Notes: a model not told the origin generated them from the letters alone. A DNA stretch of 64,000 nt from Gordionus sp. m RMFG-2023 (GCF_954871325.1 NC_088777.1:25583366-25647365), one strand, 5' to 3'. Shown: positions 1 to 11,297, numbered from the stretch's first letter. Translations and numbers: made by a program.

Positions 1-4
1 ATGA

Positions 5-239
5 TCAGTAATATTTATCAAATAATATTGGTATTATCAAGTAAAAGCTTTAAATTTAATTTTACCAAACCATCGTATTTACACTTGGTTTTAATGGATT
101 AAACCTGGCATGAAGGGGGGGGGGGATTAAAACAATAATAATTGGATATTATTTTCTAATAAGAGGTAACAACTATCATAAAAGTAAGAAGAAAATTCTC
201 ATTCCCCGTCATTTTTGACGGGCTATCTTCTAGTAATAT
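5..239. repeat. Dispersed 230-bp noncoding repeat, copy 1
   Basis: A second copy lies at 36356-36585 in the same orientation. Both share the stretches around 'tattatcaagtaaa', 'ttttaatggattaaacctgg' and 'ttggatattattttc', and end in 'attccccgtcatttttgacg' followed by 'ctatct.ctagtaa'. The ending contains a small inverted repeat (ccgtca / tgacgg). There is no coding potential. Copy 1 has a run of G near 115-125. It may be one end of a larger element cut off by the window edge. Confidence 0.75.
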
Positions 240-267
240 AATATTAATGAAAATATTATATAAAATA

Positions 268-1658
268 AATTACTCGAAGTTTGGTAATTGGAACTATGGT
301 CAAGATTTTTTTGCATATTTTCTTTTAGGCAAATGATATCTGAGTATTCAGATTTACTGTTTATATATGTGTTTCTATTTCACTGAGAAATAATAATCCT
401 AAATTTATTGTTGATTCTTTTTGGAAGGAAAAAAATTCCACCGACTCTCTGAATGGATTTAATAATGTATAAAGTTTGTCAATTATATTTATTCGGCATT
501 GAAAAGCTTAACGGTTGTTTTCCTATTTTTTAAAACATTGAAATCTTGAACACTAAGGATGTTTCCTTATTTCAAATTCCAAATCGGACTCGATATCTGA
601 GACTGAAATCTCTAATTTTTTTAATCAGAATATTAATTCTGGCAACTTTTTTATGCCATCAACGTAACTTAATTATGAAATTCATGTCCTAAGTATAAAT
701 GATGCTAATAATATCCCAATCTGACGTTTCTTTTGATGTTAGCCCTAACATCAGTTACCATCTGTATTATTTGGTTTTTAAGTGTAATTCCTCTTCTATA
801 CTATCGATCTCAGATAATATGATTTCAACAGTATGATTTTGTGTCACGTTTATAGTTGCCAGGGTAAAATATTTTAAATCAATATTTTCATTTAAATCAC
901 GAAGACTGAACCGTGATATAATTTCGGCGCTTGAAATGATCTGTCCATAAATCAAAATTAATAAAACAGAATTTTGATACAGAATCAATCAGATTTAAAA
1001 GATGCGCCTTAATAGATGAATAAACATCATCTAGTGCACATCGTCTAATGTTGCCCTCTCAGGCTATTCTGACGAGGAACCAAATATCATATTTCTATTT
1101 TAAATTTCAAACCGTTAGAAAATCAGCTATTCCTTTATGTTTATAGAATCAAATGGCATTAAATCTAAGATCACATCAAAACAAATATTGCCCTATTCGA
1201 TTTTATATCTATACACTAAAGAATATTTAAAAAGCATCAAAATAAGAGCTGAAATGAAGAAAATTTTTGAATACTCAAAAAAATCAATTAAAGCTGGCAA
1301 CAAACATACTAGTGTGTTTAATTAAAACGTGTAATTCCATAAAAAATTTAATATGTATTAATGTTTGTGTAATTTTGAAATATGATGTATGAATATGAAT
1401 GAATGTTAATGATATACACTATTTTATTATATGCCAATAGAATACAATTCATAATTTAATTTTATTAATCTTAGTATTTGCATTTAAATAATAACTTAAT
1501 ATATAAATATAATTAAATAGTAATCTAAAAATTATGCAAGCCGCGCCACCGTCATAAAAAAATTGGCAGCAAGCTTAGCCGTTCATCTCAATCGGCGGCT
1601 TTTCGGGCGTAAATAAAACGCCAAAGGTGCCAGCGTGAGCCGGCGGCGCACAGGTCTA
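268..1658 (-). mobile_element. hAT relic (family hAT-I), 5' end and part of transposase
   Basis: On the minus strand the relic starts at 1658 with the terminal sequence TAGACCTGTGCGCCGCCGG, the same terminus as the bounded hAT at 39039-46670. It then follows that element: a GC-rich subterminal block (1549-1658), AT-rich DNA, then transposase. Near 1100-1200 the minus strand reads like 'CFDVILDLMPFDS', a hAT core motif. At 767-988 it reads 'NVTQNHTVEIILSEID', matching 'NVTQKHTEETILSEID' in the other copy. Similarity stops at about 268, at the position of a splice donor in the other copy. There is no second terminus and no target duplication, so this is a truncated dead copy. Confidence 0.85.
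767..988 (-). pseudogene. hAT transposase fragment (middle of protein)
   Basis: A 73-residue open stretch on the minus strand within the hAT-I relic. Residues 48-73 (NVTQNHTVEIILSEIDSIEE, then ELHLKTK) align with the plus-strand reading of the hAT at 40975-41055. The earlier residues resemble the 'TFSLHHLDENFE' region of hAT transposases in degraded form. The flanking sequence continues the alignment in other frames, so the open frame is a survivor of decay and not a gene. Confidence 0.7.
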
Positions 1659-2027
1659 GTAATACGTCAATATATTAATATTTCTTTCCATTCACTTTAT
1701 TGTTTATTTAATTGACATTTTTATATGAAAATTTAATTTATAACCTGTAAAATTGAATCACAGTACCTAACCAAGTATGGGCAAAAGCTTTTTCTGAAGA
1801 GAAATGCCGTGCGTTTTCCCCTCGTTTTAGCGCGAAAAAAGATGAGGGCAGGAAGGTATTGGGAAAAGAAAGCCACATTGTGAAAGAAAAATATCCGTCT
1901 ACCCAAAAGATATCCATTCCTTAGGTGTAAATGATAACGCTTTAACTCCTAAAAAAATATGTTATATGTTAGTCACATATTTATTTATATTAAGTTTTGA
2001 AAAAAAATAAAGATATTGCCATAATAT
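1659..2027. other. Intergenic stretch, nothing recognised
   Basis: AT-rich sequence between two hAT elements. It contains one more GC-balanced patch (1780-1960) that shows no protein-like frame I can recognise. The last 8 bases (2020-2027, cataatat) are the left target duplication of the next element. Confidence 0.4.
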
Positions 2028-2394
2028 TAGTGATGTTAAAAGTTACTTTTGAAACATAACTAGTTACAGTTACTAGTTACATTGGCAAAGACATAACTAG
2101 TTACAGTTACTAGTTACATTTTTACAAAAGTAACTAGTTATTAGTTACAGTTATTTCCAAAAGTAACTAGTTACTTACTTTATACATCATTCATATGCGC
2201 ATCATTTATTTATTGAATGCATTTATTTAATATAAAAAAAATTAGGATAAACAAAGTATAATCAGTTATTTAAAATAATATACAATTTATTTATATAAAA
2301 AAATATCTTTAAATGAATATTTACATTGAATATAAAAATATATATTTGCATTGAAAAAAAAACATTTATTTTTCATAAAAATTAGAATCTAATA

Positions 2395-2830
2395 ATGTTT
2401 ATTTGCTTTTAACAACAAATTAATTTCAAAGTTATTATCCAGGAGACGTGCTCGTTTATCTCCAAAAATGAGCTTACCTAGACTGAACAAGCGCTCTACG
2501 GGAGCACTTGATGTTAGAACAACATTATATTTAATAAAAAGTAATTTTAACTTTGGAAAATCGTTATATAAAGAAAAAGTGTTGTTATTAGATTTGATAA
2601 AGTTTTCTATAAGTTCATTAACCAGAATATTTTGGCGCTTTAGGTCAAAAAATCCAACTAGATCAAGTGATGTTGGTTTTGAGCATGATTCATTCGTCTG
2701 GGATTCACTTTGAGGTATTAAGGTATTTATTAAATTTAAAATTTCCTCCTTTTTTGCTTTATTCCTTTCTTTCCTAATCCAAGGCCAGTCAGTTTTAAAT
2801 AAAGGGTGAAGAATTGTAGCAATGATGTTT
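2395..2830 (-). pseudogene. hAT transposase, C-terminal dimerisation region
   Basis: The minus strand reads 'LHPLFKTDWPWIRKERNKAK' near 2830, then 'LVNELIENFIKS', 'KLKLLFIKYNVVL', and the hAT C-terminal signature 'TSSAPVERLFSLGKLIFGDK' followed by 'RARLLDNNFE' at about 2410-2520. This dimerisation region is the best conserved part of hAT transposases (hobo, Ac, Tam3). The RNase H-like catalytic core is missing, its place taken partly by the LINE insertion. It is inactive and belongs to the element bounded at 2028-4746. Confidence 0.88.
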
Positions 2831-3337
2831 TCATTATCATAAAGATTATTAAACCTATAACATGATATTTTTGTTAGACTTGGTTCTTGTATGTAATGAT
2901 TAATAATTTAATATTAAATTCTAAAATAACCTGTCTTTGTTTTTCCTTATACTAAATTAAAAAATTATTTATTACGTATGATATGAAGTTCCAATGCTTG
3001 TTACTTGACGGAAAAAAATATATTGTGCTACATTTGTAAATAAATATAATATTAAAATTTATTAAATTACTTGAATTTGCTTACAAAATTATGAAGCCCA
3101 GCAGCAATGTAACAATTTAAGAAAAGAAAATCAATTAGAACGGGAAATCATAACAATCAGACATTTTCACAAAATTTTAAATTAATAAATTTAATTTAAA
3201 ATTAATTTATCACAACATATTAAAAATAAAATTAATTATTTGAATATATCTTTAAAAGTAACTAGTTACTTTTGGCAGTTACATTTAAAAAATTATAACT
3301 AGTTACAGTTACTAGTTACAATTTTAAAAATATAACT

Positions 3338-4677
3338 TCTTCTTCTTCTTCTTCTCCGTTTTATGGCGATTTCCAGGTTTACCCGGGTAGGCCAGTTTTC
3401 CCTCTGATTTTTCTTTTCCATTTTTGACGGTCCTGAGCATCAATACTTGTAAGATTCAAGCTTCTCATATCCGCCGCTATCACATTTGTCCACGTCATCT
3501 TGGGTCTTCCTCTAGGTCTTGATCCTCCTACTTCCATCATTGTGCATCTCTTTACCCAGTCATCTCTTGTCATACGTTCCACATGCCCAAACCATCTTAG
3601 TCTATTTCATCGTATTACCATACCAATCATTTCTATACCTAATCTTGCTCGCAATTCCTTGCTAGTTTTTCTCTCTCTCAGAGATACCCCACACATACAT
3701 CTAACCATCCTCATCTCTGTTCTTTCTAATTTGGTTTCGTGAATTGCTTTCATTGCCCATGTTTCACCGCCATAAACTAAACAACTCCTCACACAGCTTA
3801 CGTAAACTTTCCCCTTTAACTTCAGAGAAACTTTTTTATTTGTAAGAATAGACGACATTTCTCTGAACTTCTTCCAAGCTTGTCTGATCCTTGCAACAAC
3901 AGCAGAATCTACACCACCATCTGCGTTTAGCATATCACCTAAATAACAAAACTTATCCACTTTTTCTAGGGTTAACCCATTGCCAATATCCAGACCACCA
4001 TTTTTTAGGTTATCATTATTATGTATCCCTTTCATGCATGTTTTACAAATAAAGGTCATTCTTTCTAACATCAAACTGCCTTTTTTCCCACTACTTCTTT
4101 TATGTACCCATTTCTGGCATCTGGTGCATTGGATAGAATTTCTAGCAACTCCTTTCCCACATACACCACAAGGCCACCTACCTGATTCTTCTATCTTTAG
4201 ATTTTCCCCACCAATCATCACCTTTGTTTTTGATGCATTCATTTTCAGGCCCTTTGCTTCCATAGTCATCTTCCATTTACTAACTTTATCCCTCAATTCT
4301 CCCTCACTGTTTGCCATTAATACAAGGTCATCTGCATATAATATCTCCCAGGGAAGTCCTTCACGCATTTCTCTAGCCACCACATCCATTACTAAGATAA
4401 ATAATAATGGACTCAGCACGGATCCTTGATGAAGTCCTACCTTCACCTCAAAGCTGTCACTATCACCATAATCCGTCCGTACTGCTGTTTGTGCTCCAAC
4501 ATACATTGCCATCACTGCGGTAACTAACCATTCCTCCACACCGGATTTTCTCAAGGCCCATCTTGTAATCTCACGCGGCACCCTATCAAATGCTTTCTCC
4601 AAATCAACAAACGCATAATAGAGTTTCTTTTCCTTCGCAAGATACTTCTCCTGAATTTGTCTCACCACAAAAATTGC
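3338..4677 (-). mobile_element. 5'-truncated RTE-type LINE
   Basis: The minus strand carries the second half of a LINE polyprotein. Reverse transcriptase starts near 4660 with 'YYAFVDLEKAFDRVPREITR', includes 'GLHQGSVLSPLLFILVMDVV' and the catalytic 'ILYADDLVLMAN', then 'GLKMNASKTKVM'. An embedded zinc-finger-like segment (WPCGVCGKGVARNSIQC..., Cys and His pairs at about 4040-4190) interrupts the thumb region, a feature I know from related invertebrate RTE proteins. The C-terminal part ('SCLVYGGETWAMKA', 'GRPKMTW') ends near 3380. The 3' end is a (GAA)n tract at 3338-3354, typical of RTE tails. A TGA at 3604-3606 separates two in-frame parts. The endonuclease is lost by 5' truncation. It is inserted in hAT-II. 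Confidence 0.92.
3607..4668 (-). pseudogene. LINE reverse transcriptase (partial, 353 residues)
   Basis: An open frame covering fingers, palm and thumb of an RTE-like reverse transcriptase. Catalytic aspartates are visible in 'AFVDLEKAFDRV' and 'YADD'. Thumb residues follow, then a Cys-rich insert with CxxC..CxxC..H..CxxC spacing, then the tail beginning 'VVARIRQAWKKFREMSS'. In a full LINE this enzyme performs target-primed reverse transcription. Here the N-terminal endonuclease is missing and the frame ends at a stop just before 'NRLRWFGHVERM', which continues at 3379-3603. The start methionine is an accident of truncation and not a genuine initiator. The same tail occurs in the derivative at 30838-31735. 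Confidence 0.9.
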
Positions 4678-4754
4678 ATCTGAACTAGTTACAGTTATTG
4701 TTTAGCCAAAATGTAAATAGTTACCATAGTTACCTTAACATCACTACATAATAT

Positions 4755-5212
4755 ATATTGTATATTTATTATAAAAATCAACTAAAACATGTAACTATCA
4801 GAAATTCATTTCAATAATGTATTATGTCGTATTAAAAAATAATTTTAAACACAGGAAATTCCAATAACTGATTTACTTCGAATAAAGTATTCTTACTAGA
4901 ATAAGTCAATTAACTGTTGACAGTCTATCGAGATTATATCACATTATTCGATGAGTTTTCTGCATATCTGCCTTTGCACCAAACGATCTTCTTTACAGGG
5001 GCGACATGGCAAAAATATTTTACTATATTAAAATACATGTCAATTTTTTGTTTAAAAAAAATTTACACATTTACTGGTTTTAGCTTATCATTTTGACTCA
5101 TTTAGCAACTCTTTGAACTTTATAAACGACAAATTACATTATCCTAATTTATCTAAAAATAAAACAATTGCTGAATAATCTACCTCCTAATTGAAGCGCA
5201 AATAATATAAAA
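4755..5212. other. AT-rich stretch upstream of family X copy 1
   Basis: No coding signal seen. It may hold the left terminal repeat of family X copy 1, but I could not match it to the right-hand repeat at 6740-7215. Confidence 0.3.
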
Positions 5213-6680
5213 ATGGATGGAAGAATAAAATTCTTTCAACTCCAAATTGAAAGCCTGCAAAATATCTCAATCAAAAAACTTGATATTGTTAAAATAATTC
5301 TTGCAGTGATAATGTTAGTAGGCTATTACCAGGAAAAAAAAGATTGCGTATCTATCAACGAAAGTGGAAAGGTTTTTCAAAATTTGCTAGCTTAACACAA
5401 AAATTAAGCAGGGGGTAGCGGAACATAGTGTATGCGTTTGTAGCAATTACCAGAATTTTACACTTATAACTATAGGATGTGAATTAGCATCATTGACTAA
5501 AAATGATCAGTATATATTAACAATTTATATTAATATTATAGACAGAAAAATTTGCAATCCTCGGTTACCCACCTGTTTTTTGGTAACTGCAGCGAGTGTC
5601 CTGATTCTGCACTCTAAAATATCAAAAAAAAATTTATACAAAATGATACCGCTAGTTACGTTTAAACAGTAGGCCTCGGTATATAGAACACTGGAGATTA
5701 TATCTCAATCAGACGAATTTATTTAAAAAAATTTCAATAAAACGAATATTCTTATACGCCATTCATTTATTTCTGAATAGCAAGGTTCATTACACAATTA
5801 CATTAAAAAATAGTTTAGCATTGGACAACTAGGTTACATCCATTCTCAATTTATAAAGTAAGAGATCAAATAAACAACCTATGTTTTGTGGTAATCTGGC
5901 TTAATTCACAATACTGCTTCATTTCATTTATTCCAATCGCATTTGATTCATTTTAAAAAAAATTCGACATTCCACCAGAAAAAAAATCATTACATTTATG
6001 ATGGTTCAGCAACGCAATACAAAAATAGGAAATCAATGTTTGTTACATAAAATCGATTTTGGAATTCGACAGAATGACATTTTATAGTAAAAGTGCTTGC
6101 GATGTCATAGGCAGCACAGTAAAATGGTTAATTACCAAGGCAAGAGCACAAACCTCATTCAGATCAAATAATTACACCTTTAAAATTGTCATATATATGC
6201 CCGGATATAAAAGGTATAAATTTTTCTTGTGCCACCCTACCAGCATATGAGGCAGAAGAGATAAATTTAAGTAAAAGATTTAGTAAATCTATGTATACCT
6301 GGGATAAAAAATTTACGCAGTGTTTCCGATCGGTTTAACTAAGGTACTAAAATGTAATCTAATTCGTAGAAATTTATTATAGAAAATATAGTAAATCCAT
6401 GTAAGGATCTGTTAATCGATGAAATTAGAGGATATGTGACCTGTATGTTTTCTTCCTCCTAAAGGACAAATCATATTGTTTATCCAGTGACACCAGATCT
6501 TTTTTTCATAACAACAAATAATAATTTAACAATAGTGTGCCCATCAACAGCGACTGTCGCAAAACGAAATAATCAAGGCATCAAAAAAACGTTAATAATA
6601 ACCCGAAAATGTACATTTTCTTTCATGAATTTTACAAAATTAAAATATTTTATAAAAAATGATTATAACCGCAGCTAAAT
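5213..6680 (+). pseudogene. Family X protein, copy 1 (uncharacterised, decayed)
   Basis: A decayed plus-strand copy of a long protein also present at 58600-60730, 47130-47700 and 33535-33775. In order it shows: 'EKKDCVSINESGK' (5325-5370), the counterpart of 'MPGKKDCVSI' in copy 4; 'EHSVCVCSNYQN' and 'RKICNPRLPTCF' (5420-5580), a paired-cysteine region; 'SGLIHNTASFHLFQSHLI' (about 5900); 'YDGSATQYKNRKS' (about 6000), the counterpart of 'FSDGVAQYKNRKN'; 'HKIDFGI'; and 'KSACDVIGSTVKWL' (6089-6130). Frame changes and stops separate these blocks. Function is unknown. The conserved Asp in DGxxxQYKN suggests an RNase H-like nuclease fold, but that is inference. A repeat resembling the terminal repeat of copy 2 follows at 6740-7215. 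Confidence 0.8.
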
Positions 6681-6739
6681 ACTCTCATTTCATGATATTA
6701 ATGCTAGATCTTTATGTTTAAAAAAGAAAAAAATACGTT

Positions 6740-7215
6740 ATTTTATATAGGCGCCATCTATTTTTGAAATAAATATTATTAATTTTTTTTAAATAGCAAT
6801 AATAAAAAACCCTTTAAAAATTTTTTTGCATATAATGTGAATAAATTTCTAAATTCCAAAAAATTCTTTAAAGCGAAACACCTCGAACTTTCAGATTCAT
6901 AATTTATAGCGTAAAAAAACCGCAACATTATTATTTTAAAATTTTTTAAATATATTTACTAAAAGGCCTTAATTGAGTTACAAATTACATATAATTTTTA
7001 TTTTTAATAATTTTTTTTAGCTTTTCTCAATTTTAGAAAATAGTATTTTTCCAAAAAGGGTTATTTTTGACACTTTCGACCATTGATATCTCTATGAGTA
7101 CATAAGGCTAAGATTTTGGAGTTGATGTCTTCTAATTATATTCTCTCAGTATGAAAAATTTTATCGAAATTATTAAGGTCGAGCCAAATACCGATTTGGT
7201 ATGGAATTACCCTAA
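6740..7215. repeat. Probable right terminal repeat of family X copy 1
   Basis: Its outer 140 bp resemble the right inverted repeat of copy 2 (48225-48362). Both have 'ctaa.attttgga', an AT-rich stretch, 'aaattttatcgaaat' or 'aaattttagaaaaat', a 'gatcgggt'- or 'aaggtcgagcc'-like block, then 'ttggtatggaattaccctaa' against 'ttgatatgaaataacctaa'. It begins near 'ggcgccatctattttt', also seen beside copy 3 (61280). Similarity is diverged and by eye only. Confidence 0.5.
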
Positions 7216-7234
7216 GACAGTCTTAAATATTAAT

Positions 7235-7370
7235 AAAAGATAGGTCCGAACCGTGTTCCTGACTGGTAAAAATTAAAAATTAGATCCGGACCAGGGTCCT
7301 TGAAAAAAGGCAGGCCAGTTCCGATCTAAGATCGACAGGACCGAACCGCTGACCTTCATTTCGTAAATCA
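7235..7370. repeat. GC-rich palindromic patch of hAT subterminal type
   Basis: Repeated 'ggtccgaacc', 'gatccggaccagggtcc' and 'ggaccgaaccg' motifs in both orientations, in otherwise AT-rich DNA. This style matches the GC-rich subterminal repeats of the hAT elements here. No matching second end was found. Confidence 0.4.
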
Positions 7371-7769
7371 AGGTTTCCATTATTACTTAGAGGCAAAATA
7401 TTCGCTAGTTTAAGGGGTGCCGAATATTTCTCAAAATAGAACTTTGATAATGACTTGAAAAGACAAGAAACTGTTAAATATAAAACAGGGATTGTTAAAT
7501 TTTAAACGTTTGTCGTACTATAAGTTGAATGTATTAGGACTTATTTTTCAAAGAGCAATTAATTCCATTTTTTAGGGAATGGATGAAATTCTTTAACATA
7601 TAAATGATTTCCTAATTAGTGAGAAGTTGATGGAGGAGCACAATAAAAGGTGGTAGAGGTAATACTAAGTATAAGTCGGAGTTTATGGACATGGGGGATA
7701 TTTATTTGAAGCCGCGAAGATCGTTTATATATATTATTGTAGAAGGGAGTCACGCCGTTAAATAAAAAT

Positions 7770-8110
7770 TTAAATTATAAAGAATATGCCCCTCCGAAAG
7801 ACTTAAAGGAGTTGCAGGTATTTATGGGGATGATAAAAATTTTATCATGGTTTATCGAGTTTTTTTGCGGAAATAACAGCTCCATTATATGATTTACTGA
7901 GAAATAATATAGTATTTAAATGGTGGGAGAAACATGGGGATGCTGAATTAGGATAACATTTGCAGGGAAGCGATATTATTCTTTTTTGATAATACCTTGG
8001 AAGTGGTTTATAGGTAGATGTTTCAGCTTTGTTGCAAAATTTGGTTGAAGTGAAAAGACCAATTTTATTTTTTTCGTGAATATTTCGACCGTCGGGAGAA
8101 AATTACTTGG
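7770..8110 (+). mobile_element. Old Ty3/gypsy pol scrap
   Basis: Plus-strand similarity to the end of the reverse transcriptase and the start of the RNase H of Ty3/gypsy elements: 'APPKDLKELQVFMGM' followed by readings like 'ITAPLYDLLRNN' and 'RPILFFS'. No LTRs, gag or integrase were found nearby. It is heavily decayed with many breaks, so it is an old fragment and not related by position to the full element at 11298. Confidence 0.7.
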
Positions 8111-8539
8111 TTATTAAGGAGTCTTTAGTGATTATATTTAGACTCACGAAAAGCTAAAAATTTATAATAGGGTGCAGGTTAATTATTCATATTAATCAAA
8201 AGCAGCGATAACAAGGAACTCAAGTTGTCGTCCAGATCAGAGGTGGCTGTTATTGGTCGGAAATTTTAATGTGGAAGTACTCAATAGACTGGGAGTTAGC
8301 TTACCAGAAGTGCTATCTTGACTGTGTTTCGTGTGTTTCGAACACAAAGTAGATTACAAGAATAAGGAAGAAGAAGATTAAACAATAAATTATTTATAAA
8401 ATTGAAAAAAATATAATAAATTATTAAGAATAAAATATGTTTGTTATAAAAGTGTTATATGTCGTTTAGTTTCAATAAATAAAATAAAATATTTTTATTT
8501 TACATAAAAAATTCAATGGAAAATTGATAAATTTAAATA

Positions 8540-8690
8540 TATATTTAAAAAAATTTCCAAGGCTCGGCCCGACCCGACCCGAATTTTTTAATATAATAGG
8601 CCCGGCCCAGCCCGAATCCGATTATTTTAAAAGGCCCGAGTCGTTCGGACCGGGCCGGACTCGGGCATAACTTTGCAGATCTCTAATGAA
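8540..8690. repeat. hAT-type end with CCCGGCCCGA repeats
   Basis: Dense 'ggcccgacccgacccgaatt', 'aggcccggcccagcccgaat' and 'cggaccgggccggactcgggc' blocks end at 'gcagatctcta', which reads outward as TAGAGATCTGC and looks like a hAT terminus. The opposite end was not found. Related GC blocks recur at 9890-10820. Confidence 0.55.
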
Positions 8691-8820
8691 AATAACAAAA
8701 AATGTCAAATTTGAAATATTTCGTGAGGTGAGGGGGGGGGGGGTCGTAGTTAGGGCGTTATAGCTAAAAAAAAGTAGATTAAGTCATTTAAAAAGGATTT
8801 AGCATAAGCCAAGTATGTTA

Positions 8821-9760
8821 TCATTTATTTGGTGAATAGATGAAAATAATATTTAAATCATAATATAATACAAACTTAAAAACCTGAAAATTATTATCCT
8901 GCTGATTTTCAACTCTTTCAATCTTTTCCAAAATTTTAATTTTTTTTAGCTGATATGAGCATAAGGAGAGTAATTTGTCATATATGGCCAGTACTCGCTT
9001 GATTAAAACGCTATCTTGTGCACCGTAGTTTAAGCATTTAAAGCTCTTAAAATCTTTACTTTTCCTACCGGTCATAACTCCATCGGTTTTTTTGCTGGGT
9101 TTAATAGCGTCATCTACATTGCGAATCATTATGGAAGATAATTTTCTTGTGTTTAAGGAATGGGGCTCGTGATGAAATATTTCCTGAGAAAACAACATAA
9201 AGAAAGAAATCTATAAACAATTATGTTTCAATGCCCAAAATAAGAAAAAAGATGTTTGATCTATCGAAAAAAAACAATCTCAATTTTCGATTAAAATTTC
9301 AAACCATTATTTTATATAACTTTTATAAGTGCTTGTTCCAGGTCGTAACACTGTTTCAAGAATTGGGGAAAGGTTTCACAATTCTCCGTATGAATGATAG
9401 CTTGCGAGGGTTCGGTCGATAATATATTATTGATATGAACACCATTTTGCTTCATTTCTTCTTTTAGCGAGCCAATTAATGCCTTTTCAATTTTTTTTAA
9501 AGTATAAATATTTTGATAGAAATTTTTAATATTTTAAACTAAACACTGAAATAACTATTTTTGAACTAAGCAATAATTGTGGCATGATGTAAGAGCTCAA
9601 AAAGTGTTAGAAATGAGGTATGAAAGTACAAAAAGAATATAAATATCAAAAATAAAATATATTACCTTGATCTTAGTTTCAAACATGTCTTTATCGACTG
9701 TAACATTGGCAATATTATCCGAGTCTGCATTAGTTTCCATTTTTCCCTCGGTCTATTCAA
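8821..9760 (-). pseudogene. Unrecognised minus-strand gene remnant, possibly multi-exon
   Basis: Three protein-like minus-strand stretches lie in a row. (1) 9667-9741 starts METNADSDNIANVTVDKDM and ends at 'aagatcaag|gtaata', a good splice donor. (2) About 9310-9520 reads 'KIEKALIGSLKEEMKQNGVH' then 'CETFPQFLKQCYDLEQALIK'. (3) 8821-9198 is a 125-residue open frame with 'DAIKPSKKTDGVMTGRKSKD' and a charged helical middle. I recognise no family. The acceptor between the first two blocks is not obvious. It could be an exon series of a host gene or the gene of an element whose GC-rich end lies at 8690. Low certainty. Confidence 0.3.
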
Positions 9761-9889
9761 AATAAAATTAACTTCCAGGTGCAACATTAAAAATTTGAAA
9801 GATTAAATGATATAACTTTTTGACTGATAGAGATATAAGATATCCACAAAGCCAGATCCACTGGCATAAAATTTTAAATAAATTACCTA

Positions 9890-10820
9890 CATAAAAAAAT
9901 TTCGGGCGGAGCGATCTTAGATAAAAAATATCGGGCCAAGCATTTAGATAATAAAATATCGGGCGGGTATGGCCGGGTTTTCATAATATTCTTTAACTAA
10001 ATAAGATTTCTTTATAATTAAAAAAAGTTAGTAAAATAAAAATAAATATATCTAAAAAGTTAAAAATTATTTTTATACAATATTATGGAGCCAGTTATAT
10101 TTCCGATTTTTCTTAATATATCCAAAAGCACTTTTATTCATTTCTTATAAAATAAATGAAATTGTTAAATAAATAAAAAAAAATGATGCAGATAAATCGG
10201 ATATTAATATTTTATATCTGAAACCTGTACAGATACCATTTGCACAGCCGCACCCTGATTTTTCTTTCAAAAAATATTTTAGGCCCGGCCCAGGTTTTAT
10301 ATTTTCAGGTCCGGCCAAGTTTTTTTGAATATATTATATTTATTTAAAATTTTATAGCTAATAATGGCAATTTAAAATATTTTTTTTAGGTTGTTTTTTT
10401 AAAAAATTCAGGCCCGGCCCGGGTATATTAAAAAAAATAAAACACGGTTTTATCCAAAAAAAAAAAGTTAAAACGTTATTACTTAGAGTTCTTTTGATAT
10501 TTTTTCTAGATCTTTTAGTAGTTTAATGTCCAAAATTAATTTTAATTTCATTCAAGGTTTGTGATTTATAACTGTCTTTTGGTGATTGTGCTATTTCATA
10601 TAGATTTTTTCTTATGATATTATCATTTAAATTTTAAGGTAATATATCTTGTTAAATTTTATGTACGAATTTTCGGGCCCCCACATTTTTAAAATGACTA
10701 ATATTTTAATGTTTCATATCTTTTCCAATTGTTCAAGAAAGCGTTTTTAAAATTAACATGGATTTCGGACAGATTTTTTATAAAAATTTCGGGCTGAACC
10801 GGACAAAAAAATTAGGCAGG
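9890..10820. repeat. Noncoding hAT-like region with scattered GGGCCGGGCC blocks
   Basis: Short GC-rich blocks ('ttcgggcggagcg', 'aatatcgggcgggtatggccgg', 'aggcccggcccagg', 'caggcccggcccgggta', 'tttcgggctgaaccggac') are spaced through AT-rich DNA over 0.9 kb. They resemble the subterminal repeats of the hAT end at 8690. No open frame. Probably a non-autonomous hAT or a cluster of such elements; boundaries are not defined. Confidence 0.45.
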
Positions 10821-11292
10821 GTAACTTATGCAAAAATGATTCATATTAATGATACCAAAAAATCTATTATTATATTTTTCGCAGTAATCACACTTTTGTT
10901 ATATAATATTCATACTAATTTAAAGTAAACATGTAAAAACGGATTAAGCATATATTTGTAAATTCATTGATAATAGGGGAAACCGGGGCACGTAGCAGGG
11001 TAACGTTAGTCCAGACCAATTATAATTTAAACTATTAATTTATATGGCTGGAAATTATGAATGATCGGCAAACATGATTTGAAAATATTATAATTTTTAA
11101 AGAGAAAAATGTGTTTTAATATACCAAAAGAAACAAAATATAATTTGAAACTTTATGTTTAAATTTATAAGCTTTTAGAATCTTAACAAACGAATTAAGC
11201 TAATAACCCCAATTTTTTAATCTGACAATTTTTCTGGATCATAAAACATGAATTAATATGATTCTGAATAATACTTATAAAGTTAGCGGGAT
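10821..11292. other. Featureless AT-rich flank
   Basis: I see no gene or repeat match. The last bases before 11298 (atgtt, 11293-11297) form the left target duplication of the LTR element. Confidence 0.4.
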
Positions 11293-11297
11293 ATGTT

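Larger units (their letters stand above)
2028..4746 (-). mobile_element. hAT transposon (hAT-II) with intact ends
   Basis: Terminal inverted repeats TAGTGATGTTAA (2028) and its reverse complement ending at 4746. The 8-bp target duplication CATAATAT is perfect at 2020-2027 and 4747-4754. Both ends are packed with the near-palindromic subterminal motif AACTAGTTACAGTTACTAGT (2050-2175, 3260-3330, 4682-4700). The transposase remnant is on the minus strand at about 2395-2830. A 5'-truncated RTE LINE occupies 3338-4677. The exact duplication shows this is a real insertion with correct boundaries. Only the C-terminal part of the transposase is left. Confidence 0.93.

Noticed and set aside
113-126. 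Long G runs (also 8727-8740 and 61183-61196)
   Set aside because: Homopolymer runs of this kind may be sequencing or assembly artefacts; no function inferred.
2468-2713. 81-residue plus-strand frame
   Set aside because: The minus strand of the same DNA encodes the hAT dimerisation signature, so this is a shadow.
3980-4429. 149-residue plus-strand frame
   Set aside because: It is the antisense shadow of the RTE reverse transcriptase on the minus strand.
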